DNA of 64,000 nt from Schnuerera sp. xch1 (GTDB taxonomy: Bacteria > Bacillota > Clostridia > Tissierellales > Tepidimicrobiaceae): positions 16,987-80,986 of the forward strand of contig NZ_JAIOUP010000012.1 of assembly GCF_019931165.1 (NCBI RefSeq), written 5' to 3'. The translations under genes and the position numbers were made by a program. The notes under the pieces were generated by a model. It saw nothing but the letters and a program-made list of their open reading frames with translations. It made no database searches and was not told the origin of the DNA. Below are positions 36,921 through 45,624 of the stretch, piece by piece (the first letter of the stretch is position 1; each line of letters starts with the position of its first letter).

Positions 36921-37376
36921 TTATGTAAGAATATCTAACAGTAATCCTTTGATATCGTCTAATCGTTTTAGTATTTTAATTCTATTGTTTTCTATATTTA
37001 AAAAATCTTTTGTTAACTCATCTAATTCATTGTCAACTTTCTTTACTAAAGAATATACCCTATGACGTCCTCTTCTATCCAAAGAATTTTCTTTATAAAA
37101 TATATGAGAATTATTTACAGAAATATCTAAAAAATCTTTTACAAGTTTTTTGTATTCAACTAAATCCTCGATAAATAGCTTATCCTTCAATTTCCCAGAT
37201 TTGGATTCAATCTTATCATATAAGACCTTAAGTTGTTTTCTAATATGTTCTTGTTGAATTTCTGACAACTTATTCTTGAAGGTTTCATGTACTTCTTTTT
37301 TATTGGTAGTTTTTATATTATTTACATTATTTACATCTTCTATGTTTTTGGTTCCAACTCTATCTACCCTAGTCAT
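36921..37376 (-). CDS. yaaR: YaaR family protein (DUF327)
   Basis: 151 residues. The DUF327 core, ESKSGKLKDKLFIEDLVEYKKLVKDFLDISVNNSH with a RRGRHRVYSLVKKVDNEL segment, is preceded by a charged, poorly ordered 60 residues. YaaR proteins are uncharacterised helical proteins common in Clostridia. It lies 19 bases upstream of the phasin gene and is divergent from the motility operon; a sigma-D-like element (37409-37435) sits ahead of it. Confidence 0.8.
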   Translation of the reverse strand: MTRVDRVGTKNIEDVNNVNNIKTTNKKEVHETFKNKLSEIQQEHIRKQLKVLYDKIESKSGKLKDKLFIEDLVEYKKLVKDFLDISVNNSHIFYKENSLDRRGRHRVYSLVKKVDNELDELTKDFLNIENNRIKILKRLDDIKGLLLDILT

Positions 37377-37408
37377 GGTTCCACTCTCCCTTATATTTCT
37401 ATTATATA

Positions 37409-37435
37409 CTATCGACTAGATAAATGAAAAAATTA
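37409..37435 (-). promoter_or_regulatory. Possible sigma-D-type promoter for yaaR
   Basis: On the minus strand TAAT (37435-37432), 15 bases, GTCGATAG (37416-37409). This approximates the sigma-28 consensus TAAA-N15-GCCGATAA. A TATAAT lies immediately downstream, so sigma-A use is also possible. Confidence 0.4.
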
Positions 37436-37444
37436 TATTTTACT

Positions 37445-37471
37445 TAAGAAAAATAATACATTGGTCGATAT
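37445..37471 (+). promoter_or_regulatory. Sigma-D-type promoter for the flagellin operon
   Basis: TAAG (37445-37448), 15 bases, GTCGATAT (37464-37471), a good match to the sigma-28 motility consensus with one mismatch in each element. It is 34 bases before the first gene. Confidence 0.65.
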
Positions 37472-37504
37472 AATAAATGAAAAAATAGGTTAAGGATGGT
37501 TAAT

Positions 37505-39865
37505 ATGGAAGTTCTGAATATAAAGAATAAGGAAAATATAATAGATGCCTATGGATTAAAACCTACTCTTTTTTATGATATAGAAGGAACTTTAGGGCAG
37601 AAGAATGGCAAAGATATAAGAGTAGATAAAATAGTAGAAGATAAGAAAATATCCTATTCATTAAGATTGAAAGAAAAAATTGGTGCTAAAGTAGGAGAAA
37701 AGGTCATAATAGATAAGGACAATATACTATCGATTAAGATGGAGGAAAAAGGAGAGCGGCAGGCAAAAATAAACGTAGAACAGACAATTAAAAAACTAGG
37801 ATTGGAGGACACTGAAGAAACTAGAGAAGGAATAGAATATCTTATAAACAATGGAATTTCAATAACTAAATCAAATTTGAAATCTTTTCTGGCTTCTAAA
37901 AAATACTTAAAGGAGATAGTTGATAATATTGATTTTGATTCCTGTATAAAATTGCTTGATAGAGGGGTAGATTTAAAGGAGGATTCTCTACAGAAGATTG
38001 CACAGGGTCTATCAGAAATAAAGGATAAAGGTAAGGAGCTATCCTTTAAGGAAATATTGAAGTTAAGCAGAAAATTAGGTTATAAAGAGGCAGAAATTAT
38101 TGCAAGGAATATATATGGAAGAAAAATGGGGAAAGATGTATACGATGCTATAATAGCATTGCATAGGCAAAGAATTCCGATAGATAAGGGAAATATAGAA
38201 AAGGTTTTAGAGGTAATAGACAAGCTATATGATTTAAAGAATTATGATGATGAGATGTATATAAAGATATTAAATGATGATGCTCCAGTGAATATTGAGA
38301 CATTATATAAATATAAACATTCATATAGTGATGTGATGTTAGGTAAAAATATTACTTCATCTATTTACGAACAGTTTACAGTAGATAAGGAGCCATCCTT
38401 AGAAGATATATTGAAAATATTAAAGAAATTAAATATAGATAAAAATGGGCAAAACATTAAGCTTGTTAGAGAATTTTTATCAAATGCAGTTGAAATAACT
38501 AAAGCAAATTTTGATAAGATTATGAGAATGAAAAGCAATTTAAAAGAGCTCATAAGAATAGTAGACCAGCAGAAGGTAGTTAAAGCTATGGAAGATGGAA
38601 TAGATCCCCTTAAAGAGAATATATCTAAATTAGTAGATAAAATTAAAAACCAGGTAGATACAAGCAAAGACTATGATTCACCAGGTTTGACACACATAAT
38701 AAGAGAATTAGATAGTTTAGATACCATTACAGATAAGGACTTATTATTACTTATAAAAAGTGGAGAAGATTTTAAAATAGAAAACCTAAAGAAGATAACA
38801 AGTACAGACATTAATTTAAGTAAAGGAATAAATGAGAAAACTGCTCAAAAGGTAATAACCATATCCAATATGTTTAATACTTTAGGAGGATTGAATTCTG
38901 ATACCATAGCCTTTGCAACTAGAAGATACAGCAATATAACATTGAATAATTTATATAATTCACATACAGCATTAGCCTTGGAGGATAAAGTAAATATTCA
39001 ATCTATAACAAAAACAGAAGAAAATATCATTAGACAAGAATATCTAAATATTAAGAATAACACTACAATCAGCCTGATAAAAGAAAGTATTAGGGATGGA
39101 AGTTTAATAGAGCATATGCCTTTAGATGAATTAAGTGGATACATAGATAAGAATATAATAAAGTATAATGAGACTCAAAAATTTATAAATAAGGTAAAAC
39201 ATATTAAAGGCAAAGAGGGGTCTATTATACCTATAGTGATGAAAAATGGTTTAAATATGTCCGTGAATCAACTAAATAATATAAATTCTATGTTCTATAA
39301 TGGAAAAGGTATTGGAAATATATTTAATTATTTGTCGAAAACAAAGAGTCAATATGATCAAGAAATGCAAGAAGGAATTGAAATTTTGGAGAATAAAATA
39401 AAGGAATTTACATCATCTCTTAAAAAAGGAAATGATAAGATAAAAAGAGATTATAATGAGATTATAAATGGATTCACTGATCTGAATAATTCCCCTAATT
39501 CTAATGAGAATAATAGAGATGACAACTTTAATCAGATTAGGGAATATTTAGACTTACAGTACAAACTATCCAAAGATGATTTAATATTACAGCTACCTAT
39601 GTCCATGAGTAACGAATACAACAACATCAATTTAATAATTCCTAATGTAAAAAAGGGTATTGATGAAAACAATATGGTATTTTATTTGAGTTTGACTACA
39701 GAAAAGTTAGGACAAGTGAATTTTAACTTAGAAGTAAAGGGCAATAAGGTTAAAATAGATTTTGAGACGGAAGATGATGAAGAAATATTGAGAAATAAAA
39801 ATACCCTAGAAGATGGGCTAAATAAAATAGGATATGGATTACAAAGCATTCAACCAATTAAATAA
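37505..39865 (+). CDS. Large repeat protein (DUF6240-like) with FliK-like C-terminus
   Basis: 786 residues from ATG 37505, 8 bases after AAGGA; an ATG at 37496 overlaps that site. A degenerate helical unit with the core LxxxGhxhxxxNLxxh recurs at least seven times (LINNGISITKSNLKSFL, LLDRGVDLKEDSLQKIA, LHRQRIPIDKGNIEKVL, FLSNAVEITKANFDKIM, LIKSGEDFKIENLKKIT). The last 90 residues, with YLSLTTEKLGQVNFNLEVKGN and a helix ending GYGLQSI, resemble the FliK hook-length control C-terminal fold. First gene of a sigma-D-type operon with flagellin and FliS. Exact function unknown; a hook-length or secretion-switch role is inferred. Confidence 0.7.
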   Translation: MEVLNIKNKENIIDAYGLKPTLFYDIEGTLGQKNGKDIRVDKIVEDKKISYSLRLKEKIGAKVGEKVIIDKDNILSIKMEEKGERQAKINVEQTIKKLGLEDTEETREGIEYLINNGISITKSNLKSFLASKKYLKEIVDNIDFDSCIKLLDRGVDLKEDSLQKIAQGLSEIKDKGKELSFKEILKLSRKLGYKEAEIIARNIYGRKMGKDVYDAIIALHRQRIPIDKGNIEKVLEVIDKLYDLKNYDDEMYIKILNDDAPVNIETLYKYKHSYSDVMLGKNITSSIYEQFTVDKEPSLEDILKILKKLNIDKNGQNIKLVREFLSNAVEITKANFDKIMRMKSNLKELIRIVDQQKVVKAMEDGIDPLKENISKLVDKIKNQVDTSKDYDSPGLTHIIRELDSLDTITDKDLLLLIKSGEDFKIENLKKITSTDINLSKGINEKTAQKVITISNMFNTLGGLNSDTIAFATRRYSNITLNNLYNSHTALALEDKVNIQSITKTEENIIRQEYLNIKNNTTISLIKESIRDGSLIEHMPLDELSGYIDKNIIKYNETQKFINKVKHIKGKEGSIIPIVMKNGLNMSVNQLNNINSMFYNGKGIGNIFNYLSKTKSQYDQEMQEGIEILENKIKEFTSSLKKGNDKIKRDYNEIINGFTDLNNSPNSNENNRDDNFNQIREYLDLQYKLSKDDLILQLPMSMSNEYNNINLIIPNVKKGIDENNMVFYLSLTTEKLGQVNFNLEVKGNKVKIDFETEDDEEILRNKNTLEDGLNKIGYGLQSIQPIK

Positions 39866-39879
39866 GTTCAGGTGATATT

Positions 39880-40080
39880 GTGAAAATACGTTTAGTATCA
39901 AAAGAACAGGTAAAGAACGCATATAAAAAAAAGGACACAAAAAATGATGTTGATTTAAAAGAAGAAATGAGAATAGAAAATATTGAAAAGGTTCCAAAGG
40001 AATTGTTTCAAATATTAGGAGAGACCTTATCATTTATACAAAATGTAAATAAAATGGAGGATGATAAAGATGAGAATTAA
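39880..40080 (+). CDS. Small acidic-basic protein upstream of flagellin
   Basis: 66 residues from GTG 39880 after CAGGTGATA. Highly charged, with EKVPKELFQILGETLSFIQNVNK forming a likely amphipathic helix. Its last 11 bases overlap the flagellin start, so translation is probably coupled. No family recognised; its place between the FliK-like protein and flagellin suggests a motility accessory role such as a chaperone, without proof. Confidence 0.65.
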   Translation: MKIRLVSKEQVKNAYKKKDTKNDVDLKEEMRIENIEKVPKELFQILGETLSFIQNVNKMEDDKDEN

Positions 40081-40954
40081 TAATAATATACCAGCATTAA
40101 ACACCCACAGAATGTTGGGAATAACTAATAGTGGATTAGAGAAAACTTTAGAAAGATTATCATCAGGAAAGAGAATAAATAAAGCTTCAGATGATGCAGC
40201 AGGATTAGCTATATCTCAAAAGATGGATGCTCAAATAAGAGGGCTAAGACAAGCCTCTAGAAACTCCTTAGATGGAGTATCACTGCTACAAACAGCAGAA
40301 GGAGCATTAAATGAAGTTCATTCCATGCTACAAAGGATGAGAGAATTAGCGATACAAGGAGCTAATGGGATATATGAAGAAGGAGAAAATGGAGATTTAA
40401 ATGCTATAGCTAATGAGATGAAGGAGTTAACAGAGCAGATAGATAAGATAGCCAATGATACAGAGTTTAATGGGATTAAATTGTTAAATGGTGAAAATAA
40501 AACAATAGAATTACAAATAGGGGCAAACTCAGGTCAGTCCATATCAATAGATATGTCAGAGATAAATATCATTGCTGCAAATAAAAAAAATAATAAGAGA
40601 TTAGGGATTCTTGGTGATGTTGTTGTAAAATCAGGGGATGATTTTATAATTAAATCGACATTAAATTCAACTAAGTTTAACGATGCTATAACTACCTACG
40701 ACGATGCAATACGAACAGTAGCATCTCATCGTTCCAAACTTGGTGCTTACCAAAATAGGCTAGAACATACCATAAGAAATGTAGATAACACAGCAGAAAA
40801 CCTAACTTCAGCTAAATCAAGGATTGAAGATGCAGATATGGCTCTTCAAATGTCTGAATACGTTAAGTTAAATATATTACAACAAGCAGGTACATCTATG
40901 CTTTCTAAGGCAAATCAATTACCACAGACTGTACTACAATTATTACAGCAATAG
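40070..40954 (+). CDS. Flagellin
   Basis: 294 residues from ATG 40070, preceded by GGAGG at 10 bases; the ATG at 40061 is inside that site. N-terminal D0/D1 RINNNIPALNTHRMLGITNSGLEKTLERLSSGKRINKASDDAAGLAISQKM and the C-terminal ENLTSAKSRIEDADMALQMSEYVKLNILQQAG are canonical; the central variable domain is very short (about 30 residues around IIAANKKNNKRLGIL). It is exported and polymerises into the flagellar filament. Confidence 0.97.
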   Translation: MRINNNIPALNTHRMLGITNSGLEKTLERLSSGKRINKASDDAAGLAISQKMDAQIRGLRQASRNSLDGVSLLQTAEGALNEVHSMLQRMRELAIQGANGIYEEGENGDLNAIANEMKELTEQIDKIANDTEFNGIKLLNGENKTIELQIGANSGQSISIDMSEINIIAANKKNNKRLGILGDVVVKSGDDFIIKSTLNSTKFNDAITTYDDAIRTVASHRSKLGAYQNRLEHTIRNVDNTAENLTSAKSRIEDADMALQMSEYVKLNILQQAGTSMLSKANQLPQTVLQLLQQ

Positions 40955-40966
40955 GAGATGAAATAG

Positions 40967-41407
40967 ATGACTGATATTTTAGAATTAGAAAAGAGAATTT
41001 CCACTACTAATGATGTAGGGCTTGTAGCCATATTGTTTGAAAGGTTAATAGATAATTTTATTAATTGCAAAGATGCAATAGATAATAATAATTATGAAAA
41101 AGTAAATGAACTCAATAACCATTCAAGAGATATATTAACAGAATTAACAGTACTATTCAGTGAAGATGATGAAATCTCTTTAACTTTACGTGAGATTAAT
41201 AATTACATTAATAAATTGATGACAAGAGGGCAAATAAATAGGGATAAATCCATATTTGATGTTTGTATAAAAATATTAACTCCTATATGTGAAGCTTTTC
41301 AACAATTAGAGGTAGCAGAAAAGCCTAGGGCTGTAACAGGCCTTACATATGGAAAAGATAATCTAGACGAACATACGTTGAGAAAAAATAGAAGTTTTGA
41401 AGGATAA
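40967..41407 (+). CDS. fliS: Flagellin chaperone FliS-like
   Basis: 146 residues, helical. The FliS-type pattern LVAILFERLIDNFINCKDAIDNNNYEKVNELNNHSRDILTELT near the N-terminus and a long C-terminal helix fit the export chaperone, which binds the flagellin C-terminus. It lies 12 bases after flagellin. The extra C-terminal tail (about residues 110-146) is longer than in most FliS proteins. Confidence 0.8.
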   Translation: MTDILELEKRISTTNDVGLVAILFERLIDNFINCKDAIDNNNYEKVNELNNHSRDILTELTVLFSEDDEISLTLREINNYINKLMTRGQINRDKSIFDVCIKILTPICEAFQQLEVAEKPRAVTGLTYGKDNLDEHTLRKNRSFEG

Positions 41408-41420
41408 GAGAGTAAAATAT

Positions 41421-41448
41421 AAAAACTGTGATATATATCACAGTTTTT
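41421..41448. terminator. Bidirectional terminator after fliS and the SRP RNA
   Basis: AAAAACTGTGA pairs with TCACAGTTTTT around TATATA, with T-rich sequence on both sides. Confidence 0.85.
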
Positions 41449-41454
41449 TCTATG

Positions 41455-41726
41455 TAGCCGTGCACCTAGCTTTGTCGATACATCCCAAGCGTTACCTAAA
41501 CAGTTAACTCGAAACAGGCACCCCTACGGCACACGAAAAGGTCTACTTACCGCTGCTTCCTCCCGGATCTGACGGGGTTCATAGGTTTTCGTTGCGCAGG
41601 ACCCATTTGTCAACATCACTTATTCAGGGCAGACCTTGAAATATAAACGCCGCAACTAGGACTTCGATCCTGCTATAGCGGATTGCAGGTTACAGGGCAC
41701 CGCTACCTCCCCATCTAGCACGGAAA
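41455..41726 (-). ncRNA. Large SRP RNA (scRNA)
   Basis: On the minus strand the RNA begins CCGTGCTAGATGGGGAGG, contains the conserved domain IV apical segment GTCAGATCCGGGAGGAAGC with AGCGG after it, and ends in CTAGGTGCACGG that pairs with the 5' end. About 270 nucleotides, as in Bacillus, including the Alu-type domain. It forms the signal recognition particle with Ffh for membrane protein targeting. It follows tRNA-Ser on the same transcript. Confidence 0.95.
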
Positions 41727-41734
41727 AATTATAA

Positions 41735-41826
41735 TGGCGGAGAGAGAGGGATTCGAACCCTCGAAACGCTCATCACGTTTACACGATTTCCAGTCGTGCG
41801 CCTTCGGCCAGCTCAGCCACCTCTCC
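41735..41826 (-). tRNA. tRNA-Ser (anticodon GGA)
   Basis: 92 nucleotides with acceptor GGAGAGG/TCTCTCC, anticodon loop CTGGAAA, a long variable arm and encoded CCA (41735-41737). Reads UCC and UCU. Confidence 0.95.
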
Positions 41827-41870
41827 TGAATAAAAATTAAAAAAATGTTTGTTTTCTACTACAGGTTTAT

Positions 41871-41899
41871 ATTATACTTAAAAATAGAACATATGTCAA
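41871..41899 (-). promoter_or_regulatory. Consensus promoter of tRNA-Ser and SRP RNA
   Basis: On the minus strand, perfect TTGACA (41899-41894), 17-base spacer, perfect TATAAT (41876-41871). Fits strong constitutive transcription of stable RNA. Confidence 0.9.
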
Positions 41900-41976
41900 C
41901 CAATTTAGTGAATTAGGTATAAACTTTAATAATTGGGATGATATGGTTCATATTTATGAATTAAGGAGTGATTTCA

Positions 41977-42678
41977 ATGACTACACCTCACAATGGTGCC
42001 AAAAAGGGTGATATTGCAGAAACTATTCTATTGCCAGGGGACCCACTGCGTGCAAAATTTATAGCAGAGAGTTTTTTGGACAATGTGGTACAGTTTAATT
42101 CTGTAAGAAATATGTTAGGTTTTACTGGTACATATAAGGGTAAATCTATATCAGTAATGGGAACAGGTATGGGTATGCCATCTATAGGAATATATTCATA
42201 TGAACTAATACATCATTATGGAGTAAAAAATTTAGTTCGTGTAGGTTCTTGTGGCGCTTATACTGAGGACTTAGATCTTTATGACATAATACTTGCTATT
42301 GGAGCTAGCACTAATTCAAGTTATGCTAGACAATTTGAGCTACCAGGAACATATTCTGCAACAGCATCTTGGGATTTATTATATAAGGCAAAACAAACTG
42401 CAGATAAGAAGAATATTGATGTAGTCGTAGGAAATGTATTATCAAGTGATACTTTCTACTCTCCAGAAAGGGATGTACATAAAAGATGGGGAAGTATGAA
42501 TGTATTAGCTGTTGAAATGGAAGCCTATGCACTATATTGTAATGCTGCAGCAGCAGGAGCTAATGCCCTCGCCATACTTACTGTTTCGGATTCCTTAGTG
42601 TCAAATAAAAACACAACTTCTGAAGAAAGAGAAAAGAATTTTACACAGATGATGGAAATAGCATTGGAATTAGCATAA
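41977..42678 (+). CDS. deoD: Purine-nucleoside phosphorylase DeoD
   Basis: 233 residues from ATG 41977 after AAGGAGTGA. Trimeric/hexameric type: DIAETILLPGDPLRAKFIAE at the start, GTGMGMPSIGIYSYEL, VRVGSCGAYTEDL, EMEAYALYCNAAAA and TVSDSL. It splits purine nucleosides with phosphate to base and ribose-1-phosphate. It is apparently alone in its transcription unit and faces a minus-strand hydrolase gene across a terminator. Confidence 0.96.
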   Translation: MTTPHNGAKKGDIAETILLPGDPLRAKFIAESFLDNVVQFNSVRNMLGFTGTYKGKSISVMGTGMGMPSIGIYSYELIHHYGVKNLVRVGSCGAYTEDLDLYDIILAIGASTNSSYARQFELPGTYSATASWDLLYKAKQTADKKNIDVVVGNVLSSDTFYSPERDVHKRWGSMNVLAVEMEAYALYCNAAAAGANALAILTVSDSLVSNKNTTSEEREKNFTQMMEIALELA

Positions 42679-42700
42679 AGGCTGGTATTTACCAGCCTTT
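42677..42700. terminator. Bidirectional terminator between deoD and UPF0173
   Basis: AAAGGCTGGTA pairs with TACCAGCCTTT around TT, flanked by TTTAAA on the plus strand. Confidence 0.8.
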
Positions 42701-43377
42701 TAAAATTCGTAGTTACTTCCAACAGATAAAATAACAGTTTTACCTGTTTTATTTTTTTCTTTAAATTCATTAGGATTTGCTTTTATAACGGGAAATGTAT
42801 CATAATGCATTGGTATGGTTGCCTTAGGTTTAATAAACTCTATAGCCTTAACAGCATCATCTATGTCCATTGTGAAATTTCCGCCAATAGGGACTAATGC
42901 AACGTCAATATTTTCTGATTCTAATAGCTTCATATCCATTGTAAGGCCTGTATCTCCTGCATGATATACTTTCTTATTATTTACTTCAATAATGAAGCCG
43001 CAGGGATTTCCTCCATCTATCGTTCCCCTATCAGTAGTTATACCTGAACCGTGAAGAGCTGGAGTTAGTTTAACCGTGCCAAAATCAAATTTGTATTTAC
43101 CCCCTATATGCATAGCATGAGTTTTTAACCCTTTATCCGATAAATAACCAGCTATTTCAGCATTTGTAATTACCAGTGCATTGTTTGCTTTGGCAAGGGG
43201 TATAGTATCACCAATATGATCATCGTGACCATGAGATACAAATATATGTGTTAATCCTTTTATATCTCCAATTTTTGTTGTTGATAGGTCGTTTCCTGAT
43301 ATAAAAGGGTCAATTATAGCTTTGAAGTCTTGTTCCTCGATTATAAATGCAGAATGTCCTAAGTAAGTAATTTTCAT
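42700..43377 (-). CDS. UPF0173 metal-dependent hydrolase (beta-lactamase fold)
   Basis: 225 residues. Metallo-beta-lactamase motif HGHDDHIGD near residue 51, further metal ligands HAGDTGLTMD and PMHYDTFP near 200, and the start KITYLGHSAF are those of the UPF0173/YtkL family. A zinc or other dinuclear hydrolase of unknown physiological substrate. It is divergent from ktrB and has a normal length. Confidence 0.92.
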   Translation of the reverse strand: MKITYLGHSAFIIEEQDFKAIIDPFISGNDLSTTKIGDIKGLTHIFVSHGHDDHIGDTIPLAKANNALVITNAEIAGYLSDKGLKTHAMHIGGKYKFDFGTVKLTPALHGSGITTDRGTIDGGNPCGFIIEVNNKKVYHAGDTGLTMDMKLLESENIDVALVPIGGNFTMDIDDAVKAIEFIKPKATIPMHYDTFPVIKANPNEFKEKNKTGKTVILSVGSNYEF

Positions 43378-43503
43378 AATAATCCTCCTTTCTACTCATA
43401 TCATATACCCAAATTATATTTTTATATTACAAATATATTTTTTTATAGTAATTAAACCAACACAGTGATAAAATAATAAAAATGAACATTTATATTATAG
43501 GAG

Positions 43504-44862
43504 ATGGTGATTATAAATTTCAAAGATAGGATTAACAATACAACGCGAAATCCAGCACAAGTATTAGTTATGGGATTTGCAATTATTATATTAATAGGTA
43601 CCATATTATTAAATTTACCACAATCTTCTGTTGATGGCAAGAGTATAGGCCTTATAAATGCATTATTTACTGCTACTTCCGCTGTGTGTGTAACTGGGCT
43701 CGTAGTGGTAAATACAGCTGTTCATTGGACTGTATTTGGGAAAATAGTTATATTGGTGTTGATTCAGATAGGTGGATTAGGGTTAATGACGATGACAACA
43801 ATGATTGCATTAATGTTAGGCAAAAAAATAACTCTAAGAGAAAGACTTATAATGCGAGAGGAACTTAATCAGTTTTCTCTAGTTGGGCTTGTTAAACTTA
43901 TTAAATATGTAATAATCTCTACTCTAATTATAGAAGTAATAGGAGCTACACTTTTAGCTATTAGATTTATACCGATATATGGTACTATAAAAGGAGTTTG
44001 GTTCTCAATTTTTCATGCAATTTCAGCATTTTGTAATGCAGGTTTTGATTTGATCGGTGAAAGCATGATTCCGTTTGTGGATGATATTATGGTTAATTTA
44101 ACTATTGGATTACTAATAATTATAGGAGGTATTGGATATACAGTACTGATTGATTTAATTAACCATAGAAGTATTCGTAGAACTTCTTTACACACAAAAC
44201 TGGTTTTGCTTATTACATCGATTCTATTGTTATTAGGTTTTATATTTATATTTGTATCTGAATATAGCAACCTGGATACTATTGGGGGTTTACCTTTTGC
44301 TGATAAAATAACCTCAGCTATGTTTCAGTCTATAACTACTAGAACTGCAGGATTTAATAGTATAGATATGGCTTCACTTAGAAGTTCCACAACTTTTCTA
44401 TTTATTATTTTAATGTTTATTGGTGGATCTCCTGGCTCTACGGCTGGAGGCATAAAAACTACTACCTTTGGAGTGATTATGCTTACAATTAGATCAGTTT
44501 TGAAAGGTGATAAAGATGTTGAAGTATATAATAGAAGTATTTCTAGTAAATTAATATATAAGGCTCTTGCTGTTATAGGTATAGGAATGTTGATTATAAT
44601 TTTTGTAACTATGATTTTAACAGTTACTGAAGCAGGTTATGATTTTTTGGATCTTTTATTTGAAGTAGTTTCTGCATTTGGAACAGTGGGATTAACTAGA
44701 AATGTAACTTCTAATTTATCCATAGTTGGTAAAATAATAATAGCATCAACAATGTTTGTGGGAAGATTAGGACCAATAACTGTGGCATTTGCATTGACTA
44801 AAAAAGAAAGGAAGAACAAAGGATATTATAAACACCCTGAAGGGAAAATTTTAATAGGATAA
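43504..44862 (+). CDS. ktrB: Potassium uptake membrane subunit KtrB
   Basis: 452 residues. Four pore segments are visible with selectivity filter glycines: AVCVTGLVVV, AFCNAGFDLI, TTRTAGFNSI and AFGTVGLTRN, matching the Trk/Ktr/HKT fold. It forms the K+ pathway with KtrA directly downstream (12 bases). The start is ATG 43504 or GTG 43507; both are close to AGGAG. Ktr systems are inhibited by c-di-AMP through KtrA. Confidence 0.94.
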   Translation: MVIINFKDRINNTTRNPAQVLVMGFAIIILIGTILLNLPQSSVDGKSIGLINALFTATSAVCVTGLVVVNTAVHWTVFGKIVILVLIQIGGLGLMTMTTMIALMLGKKITLRERLIMREELNQFSLVGLVKLIKYVIISTLIIEVIGATLLAIRFIPIYGTIKGVWFSIFHAISAFCNAGFDLIGESMIPFVDDIMVNLTIGLLIIIGGIGYTVLIDLINHRSIRRTSLHTKLVLLITSILLLLGFIFIFVSEYSNLDTIGGLPFADKITSAMFQSITTRTAGFNSIDMASLRSSTTFLFIILMFIGGSPGSTAGGIKTTTFGVIMLTIRSVLKGDKDVEVYNRSISSKLIYKALAVIGIGMLIIIFVTMILTVTEAGYDFLDLLFEVVSAFGTVGLTRNVTSNLSIVGKIIIASTMFVGRLGPITVAFALTKKERKNKGYYKHPEGKILIG

Positions 44863-44874
44863 GAAGGTGAGTTT

Positions 44875-45528
44875 ATGAAACAATTTGCTGTTATTGGATG
44901 TGGACGATTTGGTAGTAGTATTGCAAAGACCCTTTATAGTTTAGGTCATGATGTTTTAGCGGTTGATCTTGATATGGAGGTTATAGAGGATATTGCTAAT
45001 TCGGTTACTCATGCTGTTCAAGCTGATGTAACTGATGATGATGCACTCAAAGCATTGGGGTTAGATAATTTTGATGTAGTAATAGTCAGTATAGCTTCTA
45101 ATTTAGAAGCTTCCATTATGTCTACATTAATAGCTAAGGAATCGGGAGCAAAAAAAATTGTAGCAAAAGCACAGAATGAATTGCATGGGAAATTACTTTC
45201 CAAGATTGGAGCTGATAAGGTTGTATTTCCTGAAAGAGATATAGGTATTAGAGTAGCACATAATATACTTTCATCTAATATATTGGACTATATTGAATTA
45301 TCTCAAGAGTATAGTATAATAGAGATTTCAGCAATAAAAGAGTGGGAAGGGAAAACTCTTAAACAACTTAGTTTACCTAAGAAATATGGTATTAATGTTA
45401 TTGCAATAAAACAAGGAGAAGATATAAATATATTACCAAATGCAGATGACATTATTAATAAGGGGAATATATTTATAGTAATTGGAAATAATGAAAGTTT
45501 GCGTAAGCTCGAGAATAAAACTGACTAG
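44875..45528 (+). CDS. ktrA: Potassium uptake regulatory subunit KtrA
   Basis: 217 residues. RCK_N Rossmann domain starts with VIGCGRFGSSIAKTL and the nucleotide-binding acidic DLDMEVIEDI, followed by an RCK_C domain from about residue 137 (YSIIEISAIKEWEGKTL). It gates KtrB in response to ATP/ADP and, in known homologues, c-di-AMP bound in RCK_C. GdpP in the same window sets that signal. Confidence 0.94.
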   Translation: MKQFAVIGCGRFGSSIAKTLYSLGHDVLAVDLDMEVIEDIANSVTHAVQADVTDDDALKALGLDNFDVVIVSIASNLEASIMSTLIAKESGAKKIVAKAQNELHGKLLSKIGADKVVFPERDIGIRVAHNILSSNILDYIELSQEYSIIEISAIKEWEGKTLKQLSLPKKYGINVIAIKQGEDINILPNADDIINKGNIFIVIGNNESLRKLENKTD

Positions 45529-45624
45529 AAGAAAAAAATCTTGGAATTCTATTTTGTTTTGTTGATGTAATTATTCTTCTCTTCTGATATAATATATATA
45601 CTAAACAATACGAGGATGGTTTTT

